Counted from the first letter of the stretch, positions 1 through 13,542 are shown. The stretch: DNA of 64,000 bases from Vermamoeba vermiformis (GCA_045837725.1 JBEWZL010000038.1:1-64000); one strand, 5' to 3'. The notes: generated by a model not told the origin, from the letters alone. Program-made: numbers and translations.

Positions 1-104
1 ATAAAATATTTATTAATTAAAAGTCAATAGGACCTGGACGGTACAGTCACCGGTCTGAGTATATACAGCGTGGTAGTGCGTCATAAAAGCGAAAGTAGCC
101 AGGC

Positions 105-1524
105 TTAACCTTGGTTGATCAGCGGTTGCACCTTTTCGCCTTCAATTTTGCTCGTAGTGGTAGTGGTAGTTTCCACCGTAGAAATAGGCGCAGTACTCGG
201 CATTTCATTGTTGATTTGCACATTGTTGGCACTCATAGATTGCTCTACGGGCTGACCTCTTGCGAGATCTTCAGTAGGCACCACATTCTCCGTTAGAGGT
301 ATTTGCGGAAGTGCCGATCTTTGAACATCATACGCACGTGCCACGGAGCTGTACGGATCGTAAGAAGTAGGACGAGCAGGAAAGATCACGTTCAAAGGTA
401 CGGGCATAGGCAGTACTCCATGGTATTCCTTTGCCATACGCCCTGTGTAGCGCATTAATTAATCATATTTAACAAGACTTTCAGACCCGGCAGAAATAAC
501 TTACATGCGTGGTCAAGTACGTTGTACACACCCCGACAGTCATGACTGAAGTGATAGAAACGATGCATCTAAAACAAACAGTATAAGGTAAGATAATTAC
601 AAGCACTATTGTGAGTTAAGTACCAAATGATCCGTGGTGTACACGATCAGTCCGCGGGTAGTTTCCGTCGGTCTCTCAGCTGCGACAATTTGCTTCACGT
701 GCCTTTTGCCTACAAAACAGGTATTACCACTATATTTTCGAACTTTAGAACGCATACCTGACTCGATCGCAGCTCGGAACGAAACGATTTCTCTTAACGG
801 GATCATGAACTAAACGAGGAGTTTAAAGAAGGTACTTTAGGTTTGTAAAGCAATAGCTTACCGAAATGCGTTCGTGCTTGTGGCTCGACATAAAAGAAAG
901 ATAGTTGTTGCTGATGTAGCATATTCCGGCACGGTTGAATCCGGGCGAAACAATAACTTTGCAATGAAAACTGTCCAATATTTGCTCTTCCCAGGGAAAG
1001 CGAAAATGAGATCTGAAAGCTTCATCTTTGGCAATATGAGATCCCTCAGAGTGACCTAAATTAAGCATTTGGTTACGAATGAATAACCCGATCAGATTCC
1101 GACTTACTTTCGGTCAATGTTACGTCGGAGAATTCATCCCCAATACTCTTGCCAGCATCCTTTAGTGACTTCTTCAAAGACGCCGTCCAGCCTAGCCAAA
1201 ATGATTTATTAACACAGGAAGGTGCGATCTATCAATGAAAGTAAAGCTTGCTTGGTTTGGGTCCAGACTCGAGTCGTGCCTCAGATTGCACGTTTTCAGA
1301 ATGTCTAAGCTGCCTGTAATATTCTCTGGTGTAACGAAGCTCATTCGGAAGAAGTTCGGCGACAGGAGGGGGCGCGGGAGGTGCTTCGGAGTAGCTACAT
1401 ACGTGTCAGATTTTAACTTTTTCTTCGTGTGTAAATGAATGGACTCTTACATTACTGGAGCGTACTGTACATAATTGTACTTCTCAGGAAGTGGCGCGGA
1501 TAAAATATGTTGGTACGGATTCAT
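105..1524 (-). CDS. GRAM-domain protein
   Basis: Seven or so exons assemble into a protein of about 340 residues starting MNPYQHILSAP. After a Pro-rich stretch (APPAPPPVAELLP) and a basic amphipathic helix (FWLGWTASLKKSLKDAGKS) comes a GRAM domain at roughly residues 125-235. Its signatures are FPWEEQILDSFHCKV, ICYISNNYLSFMSS, MIPLREIVSF and FYHFSHDCRGVYNVLDHAW. The C-terminal 110 residues are Pro/Thr-rich and look disordered. Introns include 810-861 (52 nt, gtaagc..tag). GRAM domains bind phosphoinositides or other lipids, so a role at membranes is expected from the family; the order of parts recalls GRAMD or plant GEM-like proteins but I cannot assign either. The start is the first ATG after an upstream stop. 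Exon joins near 1210-1330 are the least certain part. Confidence 0.75.
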
Positions 1525-2166
1525 AGAGAGAAATTAAAACGAATGCCAATTGTGGCGTATATATCGAGATTTTCTGTCTACTGCAGGATTTCGATTGCGC
1601 TGACTTCTTGAGATTTTGCTTCTGTCGCATGACCATACCATTCGAATTGCCTAAAAAAGGAAAACGTTTTCGGAATACTTGTTGTTTTCTTCGTATTGCC
1701 TGAATCCCTCACATGATGGGTTGAATTTCCTACCGCATCTTGATGAAACGTCATAAGCGATGAATTTTGATACTATACTTGTATAATTGTACCGAAACTA
1801 GTTCTTCATTGATCTGTGTCGGCGACCTCAATACTCGGAACCTTGTGGGTTCATTATGATATCCATTAATTGAGGTATCGTCGCGTCAGTAGTCTCCTTG
1901 ACAATTTAGCATTGTAACTTGTTTGACGCGAGAACAGAGATTCATGAATGAATCGGCGTACGTCCATCGCACCTCTATGTTCATGATGCACTTGGTAGTT
2001 TAGCAATCTACTTTCAAAACGCATTGACTTGACAAATGAGCTGGACTTGTACCTTGAAACAGGCTTCGCAAATTAAATCCGGATAAAAAAATTTATAAAA
2101 TCAAAAATTAACAGCTAGTTGTTTGCGCTTAACATCAATAAATGCTAGCGACGTCTTTTTTCTTAT
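1525..2166. other. Noncoding interval (642 bp)
   Basis: It lies between the start of the GRAM gene and the end of the La gene, both on the minus strand. I see no reading frame with protein-like composition, no tRNA boxes and no repeat. It presumably holds the GRAM gene promoter and the La gene 3' end. Confidence 0.5.
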
Positions 2167-4030
2167 TTAGAAATTCTTTTTTCTTCTCTTGAATCCGCCC
2201 TTGAATCCTCCCTTCTTGGGTGGTTTGTTCAAAATATTCTTTTGCCAGTACTCGTTCTCGGCTTCACCTTCGAGCATAGTAGCAGTGACTTTGCCACCAG
2301 CAATCTCTTTATCACCTTCTTTGTATTCTTTCAGCGCGTTTTGAGCGGAGTCAGTGTCTGCAAAGCGAACGAAGGCCTTGTGTTCGGCGGGAATGTATTC
2401 GACGTACTTGACTGAACCGAAGCCAGTGAACAAGTCCTACGATTAGAGGCACATTAGTACTACGTAAATATATATAATGCAAGCAAATAACAATTTATAA
2501 AATAAGTGCGGATCTGTCAAAGATCTAAAATTGAAAAATCCAAATCCGCTTAGAAAAATCGTAACAGGCTTGAATACACCCTGAATATACTTAAATATAG
2601 TCTTGATATTATATTATGCCTATTTAAAGCCTGTGCAAATCTTTCTAACATACCTTCAATTCATCGCGATCGGTCTTCTCGCCCAAGCCAGTGACGACCA
2701 TGACGAGACCTTTGCGCACTTCATTGGTGTATTTTTCACGGCCAACAGGAGCATCGGCCTTGCGCTTCTTGCTCTCCTTGGCTTGTTTGCTCTCTTCCTT
2801 CTTTTGCTTGTAGTATTCAGAGCTGTAAAACAACGCGCACGATCAGATCCAAAAGCTCTCCAACAAAGCATAGTTTAAATCGATAATAAGCTCAAAAATA
2901 TATCATATGCATATTTTCGTTATTTTAATGATTAAAGATGCCGTAGAAGGCATTAACGTAGATAAAAAAATCCGTTGCGGATCCAAAATAATTTACGTAA
3001 AATTTGTGAGAGCGTGATCACGCTACTTTAAGCCTCTATATGTTCGTATAATATTTTGATAATATTGGCACGTACCGTTGCAGCAAAGTAAGAGTTTGTT
3101 CGCCCCATTTGAGTTCCTTCAAGTCAGCGACCTTCTTGGCAGTCTCTTCGGTATCGAACTCGATGAAAATAGAGCCCTATAATGACAAATGTTTATTTAG
3201 TCCGAAAATAATATTAATCAGATCAAAACTAGAGCATTTTCAGATCTCCTGATCGAAAAAAAATTTACTAAAAAATTCCCCTTCGTGCGTTCCGATGATT
3301 AATCGTGTCAATAGCGTATATTATGATAGTATATATTACCTTGAATTTCTTTTCCTTAGTTCGGCGAGGACGAACGGACAAAACTTTGCCGTGAGTCTCG
3401 AAGAATTTTGTAACACTGTCGATCGTGACACCAGTCTCGTCTTCAGGGAATCCTTTCTATTACAATAATGTATTAGCCATTATTGTCCACATCAGTAGGG
3501 TATTTTGCTTTGATTCGAAAGTAACATGGATTTGATCGTTGCAAAAAGATCACAAAAATATCGGTGATGCTTATGCTTGAGTTAAATAATTTTACTTACA
3601 ACGTAGATGCTGCGCTCGTTCATAGTGTCATTTTCAGGCAAAGGAGCGGATCTCTTGACGAATTTACCGTCCTCAGAAAGGATTAATTGATCGCTGGTCT
3701 TGATTACGTTTGCAACAGCCGCGACATCAGTAGTAATCTCCTTGACCTTGTTGAATTTAAGCAAGACTTCAACGGGGATTTCTGCGTGCATTAGTTAAGG
3801 AATCCAAGATGCGATTTGCGATCACCGAAAAAAAAAATCTAAAACAACCGGCAAATAAACGATCTTCGTATGGATCGTCAATTACGAATATTAGTGAGAA
3901 GGATACGACCATTGTTTTCAGCGGCAGTGGTGCGCATGAACTTGTCGCGGGGATAGTTCGAGTCGCTGAAGTAGAACTCGATCTGCTTCTTCAAAGCTTG
4001 AGTCTGTTCGTCGGTGAGAGTAGCAGCCAT
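2167..4030 (-). CDS. La protein (La motif plus two RRMs)
   Basis: La (Lupus La/SS-B) is a nuclear RNA chaperone that binds the 3' UUU-OH ends of RNA polymerase III transcripts. The N-terminal La motif begins MAATLTDEQTQALKKQIEFY, and its typical KQIEFYFSDSNYPRDKFM and IPVEVLLKFNKVKEI are clear. RRM1 carries RSIYV..GFPEDE and KGSIFIEFDTEE. A basic linker (SEYYKQKKEESKQAKESKK) leads to a second RRM containing LVMVVTGLGEK and KAFVRFADTDSAQNALK. The C terminus is a Gly/Lys/Arg tail ending FKRRKKNF. The first intron is about 130 nt and the others are shorter or similar. The start ATG is the first in the La-motif exon and matches the family start. Confidence 0.93.
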
Positions 4031-5166
4031 TATTGTGGACAGTTGTGTACTTCTAGCTGAAAAAATAAAAGACGAATGAAAAACACAGACGGAGCCAAAA
4101 AAAGAACGTTGCGAGAAATTTATCAGATCGAATTATTAGCCCACACACGACACGATTAATATATATGCTACTGACTTTGTTTATTGGCGAGGAGGTTATT
4201 ATGTTCCTAAAGCGGCCAACGATCTGAAGAGCGCGTTTTACGCAGATTAGATTTGTTTTGAGCCCGCGAGGTAATTATTGGGTATAATTTCCCAGACTAC
4301 ATTAATCCATATTTTTTTAAGCCGTGATTATATTTTGGGGAGGACGACAAATTGTTTTTTAGATCGAAGATATTTTCTTTTTACCTGGATGCAATTTTTC
4401 TTTACCCTCACTAAATCATGTTATCGTCATAATTAATTCAATGAATTTTATGCACAGAGCGCTTGATTTTGCATGTTGTCGATTAATTCTGTATCCGCAA
4501 GCAACTCAACATTTGCCATGAAAGCCTTGATCTTGCAACGGTTTGACCAGCAGTCATTGTGCAAGTTAACCGCTCAATAGCGATATTAGTGGCATTCGAA
4601 TATACCGCTAATTGCTACTGGCAAAAAGATCCGCTCGCAAGGTGAGTGTTTGTTAGCTTGTTTAGTTCTAAAATTTAGCACATACATACGTTTCTGTTCT
4701 GGCTAGCTAAATCGTGCTTAGATTATTAAATTGCCGAAAATTTTGTTTCTAGTCTTTTCGGCACGTGGCCAGTACGCGAGTACGGTTTCAACAAGCTACA
4801 AGCGCTTAAATTAACCACTCGCATCAAATTAGCTAATTAGTAGTATTAAATAATTACATTGGCAAATGTATTTCCTTTTGGCCTTACCCGCAAAATTTTC
4901 TCTCTCGGTGGTTTCATCGATGAAAATCTTGATTTTATCATTGTACTCACTCATGTTTGGCTATATTGCTGAAATTCGAGTTAAAAGGTTCATTTAAATA
5001 GATTCGTTCGTATTGCGGTTCAAGAATCTCCAAAAACAAATTGTGTACGATGCCAATGCCGCATTTTCCACCCAATTTCGATTATTTACATAAAAGCAAC
5101 GGCACGGCGAATTTAATTTCATTTTAATTTCTGGATTGTAATTCAATACCACAACTGCCGCCAGAA
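4031..5166. other. Interval between La and the DOMON gene
   Basis: About 1.1 kb separates two well-supported genes on opposite strands. The only coding hints are scattered short minus-strand frames between 4448 and 4952, listed separately. I found no tRNA A/B boxes or obvious small RNA. Confidence 0.4.
4448..4952 (-). CDS. Possible small multi-exon protein, unidentified
   Basis: A minus-strand ATG at 4952 opens MSEYNDKIKIFIDETTER and runs into a good donor (gtaagg). A likely branch site (tactaat) follows. About 350 nt further down, a frame ending at 4448 reads like protein: NDCWSNRCKIKAFMANVEL, then a short stretch to QNQALCA and TAA. One or two short middle exons would be needed between 4560 and 4780, and I could not settle their frames. 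I do not recognise a family. The composition looks coding, but this remains a candidate. Confidence 0.25.
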
Positions 5167-8161
5167 ATGATGACGGCAAACGTGATGTTGGTTATAATAG
5201 CTTTATTGATTGCTTCGTGCGGATTGGTGACGTCTACTCCGACATTTGCATCTACTGATGGAACTTTCAGAGCTAATTGGACTATTAGCGGCTCATCCAT
5301 AACCTTTATGATGAGCGGATTAGGCACTGGCGGATGGGTTGGCATTGGCTGGAACATGAATGGAGGCATGCCTAATTCTGACGTCGTGGTTGGTAAGTTT
5401 AATTTCAGTAATACATGTTCTCTATTACTAGGTCTGCTTATTGATGGGACTGTTACCAGGTTGGATCGATAATAGCAACAGAGTTACTGTTTTGGATCGC
5501 TGGGCGTCAACTAGAACTGTTCCATCAACGGATACTTCACTAGGAGGTATGCGTAATTAATTTAATATTTTATTAATAATATTACCCGTTCGATTTCTTC
5601 TCCAACATCGGGTAATTTTGACGCGGAGAAATTTCCACCGCGAATCAAAATTAAATCCATAAATAATAAATAACGTCATAAATTGCAGGTACCAACGACG
5701 TATCTAGCGTTAAAGGCTATGTTGAGACGTACAACGGAGCACAATGGACAACTTTTATCTTCACTCGCCCTCTTAACTCCGGTGACTCACACGACGTCCC
5801 TATAATTAACAGCTCGATGCATATGATCTATGCAGTTGGTTCATCAGGTTCTGTCAATTACAACACGGGAAATTTCAAACAACACTCGAGCAGAGGTGAT
5901 GTCATCGTCAACTTTTTCGAACCAACAGTTGCCGTTGTGGATGTCCGTAAGTACCAACAAGGCACTAGGTATAGAGTAGGTACTTACTATTATACAGCTA
6001 TTGCTCTCACGCCAATCACAGTTGTCAACGCTACCGGAGCTGGCACGTCCTTTTCCTCTTCAGACGGAAGTTTCCGTGCGAATTGGACTATTAGCAGCTC
6101 GTCCATTACGTTCATGATGAGTGGCCTGGGCACTGGCGGATGGGTCGGCATGGGCTGGAACATGAATGGAGGCATGCCTAACTCGGATGTAGTAGTTGGT
6201 ACGATAACTTTCATCTTCACGATTGGTGTTGACGTTAAGGAGACATACCGTTGTTATAGAGACTAACATAAACTCAATTCTTAGGTTGGATCGACAACAC
6301 CAATGCCGTAGTCCTCACCGATCAGTGGGCTGCAGATCGAACCATGCCTTCAACGGATACGTCCTTGGGAGGTAATTAGAGCCTTGTAAGATACCTTAGT
6401 GATCAATACTGATGCATTCATACAGGTTCTAATGACGTTACAAATGTTCAAGGCTACGTTGAGACCTACAACGGAGCTCAATGGACGACTTTCATCTTCA
6501 CTCGTCCTCTTAACTCCGGTGATGTTAATGACGTGCCAATCACCAATACTCCCATGCACATGATCTACGCGGTTGGTTCATCTGGTTCCGTGGATTACAC
6601 GACGAATACGTTCCAACAACACTTGACGCAAGGTGACGTCATCGTCAACTTTTTTGACACGAACGCTGTAGTTATCACGTCACGTAAGTCATTAGCTAAT
6701 GATAATCTAGCTTAGTATGATATTCACCATTATCTTTTTTTGCAGCTGTGTCTAGTTCTTCTGGCAGCACACCAGTCGTGACTGTTGCAAGCGGGAACTC
6801 AACGAATGACAACTTGTACGCGTCTCCTGATGGCACGTTCAAAGTCAAATGGACGATCAACCAAAACAACATTACATTCACTATGAGCGGTGTCACATCG
6901 ACTGGTTATGTTGGCATTGGTTGGAACACCTACGGTGGTATGCCCAAATCGGATATGGTAGTCGGTAAGCCCAAAGCTTTATTCAACAAGGGATTATAAC
7001 CTAATTGTTGCACTTGCAGGTTGGATCGATAATAATGGTGCTGCTGTGGTCTTGGACACATGGGCCTCTAGCCATGACATGCCCAGTTTGGACACGAGCC
7101 TTGGTGGAGACTCGTACGTGTCTAATGTCTCGGCTTCAGTAGACAAGATCAACAATGTGAAGTGGATGACGATCACCTTCACTAGACCGCTGAGCGTGAC
7201 AGACAAGTACGACGTGTCTATCACTAACCAACAATTGCATATGTTGTGGGCAGTTGGATCTGACGGATCAGTCAATTACGCCACCAAGTATTACTCTCAA
7301 GTAAGGATATTACGATCTTCTATGCGATTGAAGACTAATAGTATTCTTCTAGCATTCAACGCAGGGCGATGTTTTGATCAATTTCTTCAGCGGCAATACT
7401 CTTTGCGGAGCCTCAGCAAAGGCCAACAATGTATTTTTCAAGGTCCACGGCGTGTTGATGGTGGTGGGCTGGACGATGATGCTCTTTGTCGGCACTTTCA
7501 TCGCTCGTTACTTAAAGCCACTCACGAAGAATTGGTTCAAAGCTCACGTCGCACTTCAGACCATTGGCTGCGTCATGGTGCTGGTAGCTTTTGCACTCAT
7601 TTTAATCTACTACAATGGAGGCTTTACCGTTGGCTGGCACCAAATTGTTGGCATTGTGGTCATCGCGGGAATGGTCGTGCAGCCTATTATCGGCGGCATT
7701 GCTGATAAAATGTACGATCCGTCGAGATCCAAGGCACCGATCTGGCCTGATCAGATCCACTGGTGGATCGGTCGTGGTACTTCTGTGATCGCCATAGCCG
7801 CTATCTTCTTGGGCATTCGAGAGTACATGCCTGATTCACTCGTCGCGTACATTCTCTTCGGCGCCTATTGCCTGTTGACCTTCATCATTATTTTGGTGGC
7901 CGAGCTCAAAGTTGGCTCCAAGCACGAGAACGAAATCTACGCAGAAGATATGACAGTAATAGATGGTAAGCAGCTTCGAGTTTGACTTTGTATAGACGCT
8001 TCTCCTAACAAATTTTTTGTACAGGTGCTAAGGTAGAAAAACGAAAGGTACAACGAGCACGAGGTCTCTTTGCGGCTTGGATGGTGATAGGCTTTTTGAT
8101 ATTGATTGCGTTCATAATCTTTATTATTCTCAATGGAATCTCGAACATTTCTGGATGTTAG
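5167..8161 (+). CDS. Triple-DOMON cytochrome b561 membrane protein
   Basis: A signal peptide (MMTANVMLVIIALLIASCG) leads to three DOMON domains of about 150 residues each. Each has the same motif set: DGTFRANWTI, MSGLGTGGWVGIGW, a GWIDN exon start, and MHMIYAVGSSGSV (MLWAVGSDGSV in the third). They are followed by a cytochrome b561 core of five or six membrane segments beginning NNVFFKVHGVLMVVGW. Candidate haem histidines lie in KVHGVLM, KAHVALQTIG, GWHQIVG and QIHWWIGRG. A short basic loop and one last hydrophobic segment end at ISGC. DOMON-b561 proteins are predicted transmembrane electron carriers, the DOMON part binding haem or sugar. DOMON 1 and 2 are closely similar and share intron positions, so they arose by internal duplication. 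The intron after GVVVG-type exon ends splits the GW pair each time. Confidence 0.92.
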
Positions 8162-8445
8162 GCCGAACATAACGGTACTTGTAAAAAGTTTTGTAATTTA
8201 GAACATCAAAAAAATTTCGTAGCTCTATACAGATTGGTTATTCTTGCTTCTAATTGGCGGATCCGTAATTCAACAAGTGCGGAAGAATAGGTACCTACAA
8301 AGATTTTTTCTGAAAAATTCTAATTCAGACGATACGACCATTATAGTCGTGTTGATCGTTGTTACAGCTTTCATCTTCAGTCTGGTTCGTGGTTCGTCCG
8401 AAAAGTTGACTTACTCGCACACCACGTTTGAGATTCTGCAAGAAT

Positions 8446-11400
8446 ATGGAAGACGAGGCTGCACCAATTGATCTAATCGATGATATTTGGTTGAGCATAT
8501 TCAATTGGGTTCCCTTTACCGCCCGAGTTCACTTAACCGAGGTAATCAAAGCTTGCTCGCAAATTCGGAGCTTATTAAATTAAAGTAATTTCTAAGAGTG
8601 CGGGAACAGAATAGAAATTTTTTGGAGGGTCGCCGGATCAAATTACAAAAAATCAATTTAAAAAATATATTTCGTAGCAACTAAATCGTTAACCCTAATA
8701 ATTACATTAAAATATTTATTAATATCTAATTTATAAACGCTCCATATTTAATCAAGCGCGCAGGTGTCCAAAAGATGGCAACAACTTGCGCTACGTCCAC
8801 TAGCATGGCGTACAGTGGAGTATAAGAGAGAAAATAATTACGAGGAAGATTTTATTACAAAACTTACACGATTCTTATCGGCTCGTTGCTCTATGGTTGT
8901 GGATCTGAACTTGAATTTCTTGGAATATCTATATGGGGAGGAAGAATGTCACATTCCTGCGCTGATAGATACTGTTTTTGCTATGAAGTCTTTGCACAGA
9001 GCGGTGCTTGCAGGGGTTTGTGTGGAATATATTCCGAAACAAGTACCCGCCTGCCGTGACTTGAAGTTTCTCAACATCGATGCATCGTTCAAGGATAAAT
9101 CTCTCTTCCATCTTTTGTCGGCAAGTATCTTACTAATAATTCGCCCTGCTGCAGGGAAGTAATTTCTTATAAAATTAAATTTTAGGCCCTGCCGAATCTC
9201 GAAGAGTTGTACCTCCCTAGGAAACAGGACGATCCATTAAATCTGGAATTGGCTATTCCAAAGAACACTCTAACAAAACTACAAAGGCTGAGCATTCGCG
9301 GGCGTGTCGACGTACAAACAATTACCGCTGCACTTCCTAGTCTGGAGTATCTTATCGTGAAAGGCGTGAGAGTACCTGCTGTCTCACAAATCAATAATAC
9401 GATGGTTATTAATACACGAAAAGCCTTCAAGAGGCCAATACTGCTCGAGACCTTCAAAAAGGTGTCGCCAATTCTGGTTCCATACGCATCCCGGAAATAC
9501 ATCGCACCAGTAATGTCAGCCCTTTTGCAAGAATACGAAACAACTAAGGGCTATATCGAGTTCATGGTTAAAGAATTAGGATACGATCTCAACGTTAGGT
9601 AATTTGGTGGAAAGACAAGTTCGACAAAGTCGTTCAATTCTAATTTTTTTATTAACAGTTACAAGAACGATATTGCCTATCGTCCGTCATTTTTTCCTAC
9701 CAGCACATGTGAAGATCATCAGTATCCGATGCAAGTGGCACTCGAATGTTTCCATGATCCGAAAGCGAATGCTCTTGTGACTGAATTACTTGAGCTTGGA
9801 GCGACAGCAGAGTGTCCAGATCCAAATATTTCTTACCTCACACTAGCAGAAAGCACCGAAGTAGTATTAAACCTACTGCGAAACGGTGCAGATCCAAACA
9901 AACTCGTGCAGATCGGAGAAACGATAGGTCCTGCTTATTTTTGTTGGCTAAAACAAGGAAAAGGTAAGGATTTGGTCTCATGACCATTCATTATAACATA
10001 AGTTTTCCAGAATCAATCGAAGTCAGCGAGTTTCTCAAGGACCGAATTGACTTGGAGTACAAATGGCAAGATCTTTCAGTATTACGTGTAAGAATTTCAC
10101 TGTTTCACTTTCTTTATTAACAAAAAGCACAAGTGGACTGTTACATACCGAGATTGGACGAGTTTTCGAGTGTTCGTCAATGCTGGTGCCAAGATAGAAA
10201 TTTCATCGCTGCCACAGCTGCTAAGACACAGTGAAATCTCGTTAGATCTAGTAAGAGCTACAGTAGTACTAACTACAAAACTAACAAAGATAAAGTTTCA
10301 TTTAGTTATGTGTAAAAAGAGTTACTACGATGACGGCAACGCCGTACAAGACGTCGGAAAAGACTTGCTTCAGTCGATTTGTCAATGCCCAGGATTCGTT
10401 CCGTTACCTAATCCTATGAAGAAAGAAGATACAGGGATACGATGGAATATGTCTAAGAAAGACACATATGTACAAATTATCCCCGATGACATGGTACCAG
10501 CACCTACAATCAACGTGGAGACCTCATTCGAGAACATCACAATTTCACCAAAAATTGACGTCAATCCAACTCGATCTTCATTTTTGACGCCGTTCTCTTC
10601 TCCAAGTCCCAAACCAACGAATGAAGGTTCCACCCCAATCTTCGAGCAATTCGCACTAGCATTCAACGCAGATAATTCATTTACAACTACCACTGCAAGT
10701 TCCACGATAACTAGTCCGAGCAATTTCAATCCATTCTCGTTTGTTACACCGATGCAAACTAGTCCGTTTGGAACGCTCAGTAACAACGCGTCGCCTAGCA
10801 GCAACATATTTTCAACGCCTTCATCCACCAGTACTGCAAATAACAGCTCTCCAATGACGCCAAATCCATTTATGGTAACACCTTCAACCACGCCAACTCG
10901 AACACGAGAAGAGAAAAAGTTGAAGCGGCTCCAGGCAAAGGCGAAGTTCGACGTGGATACTTGCATTTACTACGACCCGACAGAGGAAGTTAATTACTTC
11001 AAGACAGCGTTTCCACCAGTAGACGCTCCAACAAACGCGAAGGAGTTGCCACCGCCATTTCGGTTGCACAATTTTGAAACAAGTTTTGAGCGGACCTTAG
11101 AACTGACGAAAGATTTTATCAACGACCAATCACAATCAGGCGAAACAGCTCTGTTGCTTGCATGCATGGCAAATTTATTTCTCGCTGAAAAAAGTTACCG
11201 GGTGAAGACGTTGGTTGCCAATGGCGCCGATGTTAATATTGGAGTAAGTATTATGCTAGTAATATTGGTCTGCTTAAACTTATATTTTTCTTAGAATGAC
11301 CGAGGTTGGACTCCACTGCATGCAGTGTGCTACAGTTGCGAGTGGCCGTTGGTCGATTTTCTTGTTGACAACGGTGCCAAACTCGATGCGCAGGATGATT

Positions 11401-13277
11401 ACGGAGTGACTCCGTTGGTAGCAGCGGTGTATGGCATGCATATTGCGAAGACAAGCGAACCCAACCCTTGTCAGCATTTGCATGCCACTCTGTCAAAGTG
11501 CACCAATGCCATCTTTACTCTCGTTGAAGAGGTACGTGGTGGCACATACTTAAGTAATGCTAATGTTTCAATCAGAATTCTCATCGAACATTAGCTCATA
11601 TGCTGGCTACTGTTGCATCTCCTAAAGAGTTTGAAGTGATTCGTGACAAATGCGATGTCAATGTTAGGTACGTCGAGCAGTTTAATCTATCAACTGAATT
11701 CTTACGGCTAGTATATTTAGAGACGCGACTGGGTACACGCCATTGCATTACGCTATCTATTTTGGCAACCTTGAGCTTGTCAACTATTTGATCGATAACG
11801 GAGCGGATCCGAATGCCCAAACTTTCGCATTGAAAGTCACACGTACGGTCTTTGATACTACTATATAAATTTACTAACGAATTTAAGTACAGCTACAATG
11901 CTATTATTGCATCTGCTTACATTCGCCACCGTCGGCGAAACAGAATACACGACGTACTTTCTGAGTCAAATGTCTCTTTTTGGCACGAAGCCTTTTGTTA
12001 AGTATGCATTACACGTAAATGATTTGGGAATGAATATTACTGACTTATGCTTAAGTGACGATGGTTTTCGCATGCGGATTAACCCTCAGTGGCTTGAATA
12101 TGACGAAGGCTCTCCTTTAACTCAAGTTGATATGTAGGTGTTAATATCGTGGTTATTTTACATTGAGCTAATTTACGAAACAGGAAAATTTTCTTCGAAA
12201 ATCCAACGAAGATATTGGCGAAACTGATTGAAAAGTCAAACCTTTTGCTGGCTGACGGGGAAGGAAATACAATTTTGCATTTGGTAGGATAAGACCACTA
12301 GTGGTTTATGCAATGACTAATCGTAGAGTAACAGTACGTCAAATATTATTGCCGAGAAGCCATAAAATTGTTCGAATCTCAAACTGAACTATGGTCCATC
12401 AAGAACAACACTCGGGATTCTCCTTTTGCGCTGTACGTACTGATTTCTTACCACAAATTGTTTTTCTTAATTTTTTCTTATCCACAATTACAGCGCTTGC
12501 CGTTACGAGTTGCTTGGAACTTGCATGTAAGTTGAACGTTGCACAAATTAGCAACGTTGAAGTAGTTTTTGAAGTAGTTTTTTACTCACTTTTTTTGCCC
12601 AGATCCGGATTAAAGAACATCGCAGAGGCAGCGAAGATTAATTTAACCGAGCGGGACAGTCAGGGCCGCGCTCTAGTTGATTATATTCTAGACAGCTCGC
12701 TGCCTGCTAGCGTTAAACAAGAATGGGCAAAGTTCAAGCCTGTTAGCAAAAAGCCCTTGATAAGCAAGAGTTTGGAACCGGATTCGGCGAATATCTTGAA
12801 AAGGACACCATTGATGCTAGCGTTAATTAAAGTAAGTTTACTTGGTTAGTTTTAACCCAAGACTGACAAACGACCGATTTAATCACAGATGCAAAGAACA
12901 ACCCAGCAACGAAAGGCATGTTACGAATCTCATCTTTTTGGGAAATTTCTATTCTAAACTTTTTAATCGCGTAGGAAGCTCGTGCTGAGTTTAAAGCAGA
13001 ATTGAAGAAGCAAACGCCTAATATTATAAACGAACAGGACGATAACGGCGATACTGCATTACATTTAGCATGCCGATACTTTTTATTTAGTTTCCTAGAG
13101 GCAAAAAGAGGCCACACCGTGATGCTTGGCGAGAGGATATTTTACAAGCCAGTGTTCGAGTTATTGCAATGCGGTGCAGATCCGAAAATTAAGAACAACA
13201 AACGAGAGACTCCGTTCGATTATACCCCGCATTTAGATCCATCATCACCTTTTTTCCTGCGCACAATTCCCAAGTAA
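8446..13277 (+). CDS. F-box/ankyrin-repeat protein, copy 1
   Basis: The N terminus (MEDEAAPIDLIDDIWLSIF, continuing to NWVPF..VSKRWQQL) is an F-box, the Skp1-binding part of SCF ubiquitin ligases. Next come a short LRR-like region (ALPNLEELYLP, ALPSLEYLIVK) and ankyrin repeats (NGADPNK, GWTPLHAVCY, GYTPLHYAIYFGN, NGDTALHLACRYF). The ankyrin block is interrupted at about 10500-10910 by a Ser/Thr/Pro/Asn-rich low-complexity stretch. The likely role is substrate selection for ubiquitination; the target is unknown. About 17 introns are needed, including two GC-AG introns at 9121-9185 and 12916-12974. The start is set by the F-box and by the matching start in the paralog on the other strand. No unexplained frame change was found in this copy. 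Confidence 0.85.
9121..9185 (+). other. GC-AG intron in F-box/ankyrin copy 1
   Basis: The exon ends TTG TCG and the next reads GCC CTG CCG AAT, giving LLS-ALPNLEELYL. This needs a donor gcaagt and acceptor tttag. The paralog joins LLS to GLPNLEELYL through an ordinary gtaaaa donor at the same place, which fixes the junction. Confidence 0.75.
12916..12974 (+). other. Second GC-AG intron in F-box/ankyrin copy 1
   Basis: QQRK is joined to EARAEFKAELKK in frame only if the donor is gcatgt after AAG, with acceptor gcgtag. The paralog has a gtacgt donor at the equivalent position, between IQQS and LRMVLEY. Confidence 0.65.
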
Positions 13278-13542
13278 AGCCAAAAACGATGAGAAGGTAC
13301 CAAATTCACTTACAATTACCCTTATCGTTTTTGGCTTAGTTATTAAGGTGCTAAACAATAAATGCCGTGCAAACCCTTGATTTTCAAGACGTGACATTTT
13401 GTACTTGAGTACTAGCTGTGTTCGATCTCTTGATCAAAGAACGTTGTGCAGCACAAAAATTGGCGGTATTAAAAAAGTCTGATTCTGGCCAAGAGCACAA
13501 TTCTTCTGATTTTATGTACAAGCAGATGGATCAAACAATCAA

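Noticed and set aside
7046-7705. 219-codon plus frame crossing into the b561 region
   Set aside because: Its first half is the true DOMON 3 exon; the rest is an out-of-frame reading past the gtaagg donor at about 7301. The b561 core is in another frame.
8244-8471. 75-codon plus frame before the F-box/ankyrin gene
   Set aside because: It overlaps the F-box start in a different frame and has no protein features beyond a chance hydrophobic run.
10382-10966. 194-codon open frame on the minus strand inside F-box/ankyrin copy 1
   Set aside because: It is antisense to the Ser/Thr/Pro-rich low-complexity exon of a gene supported by its paralog; long antisense frames are expected over such composition.
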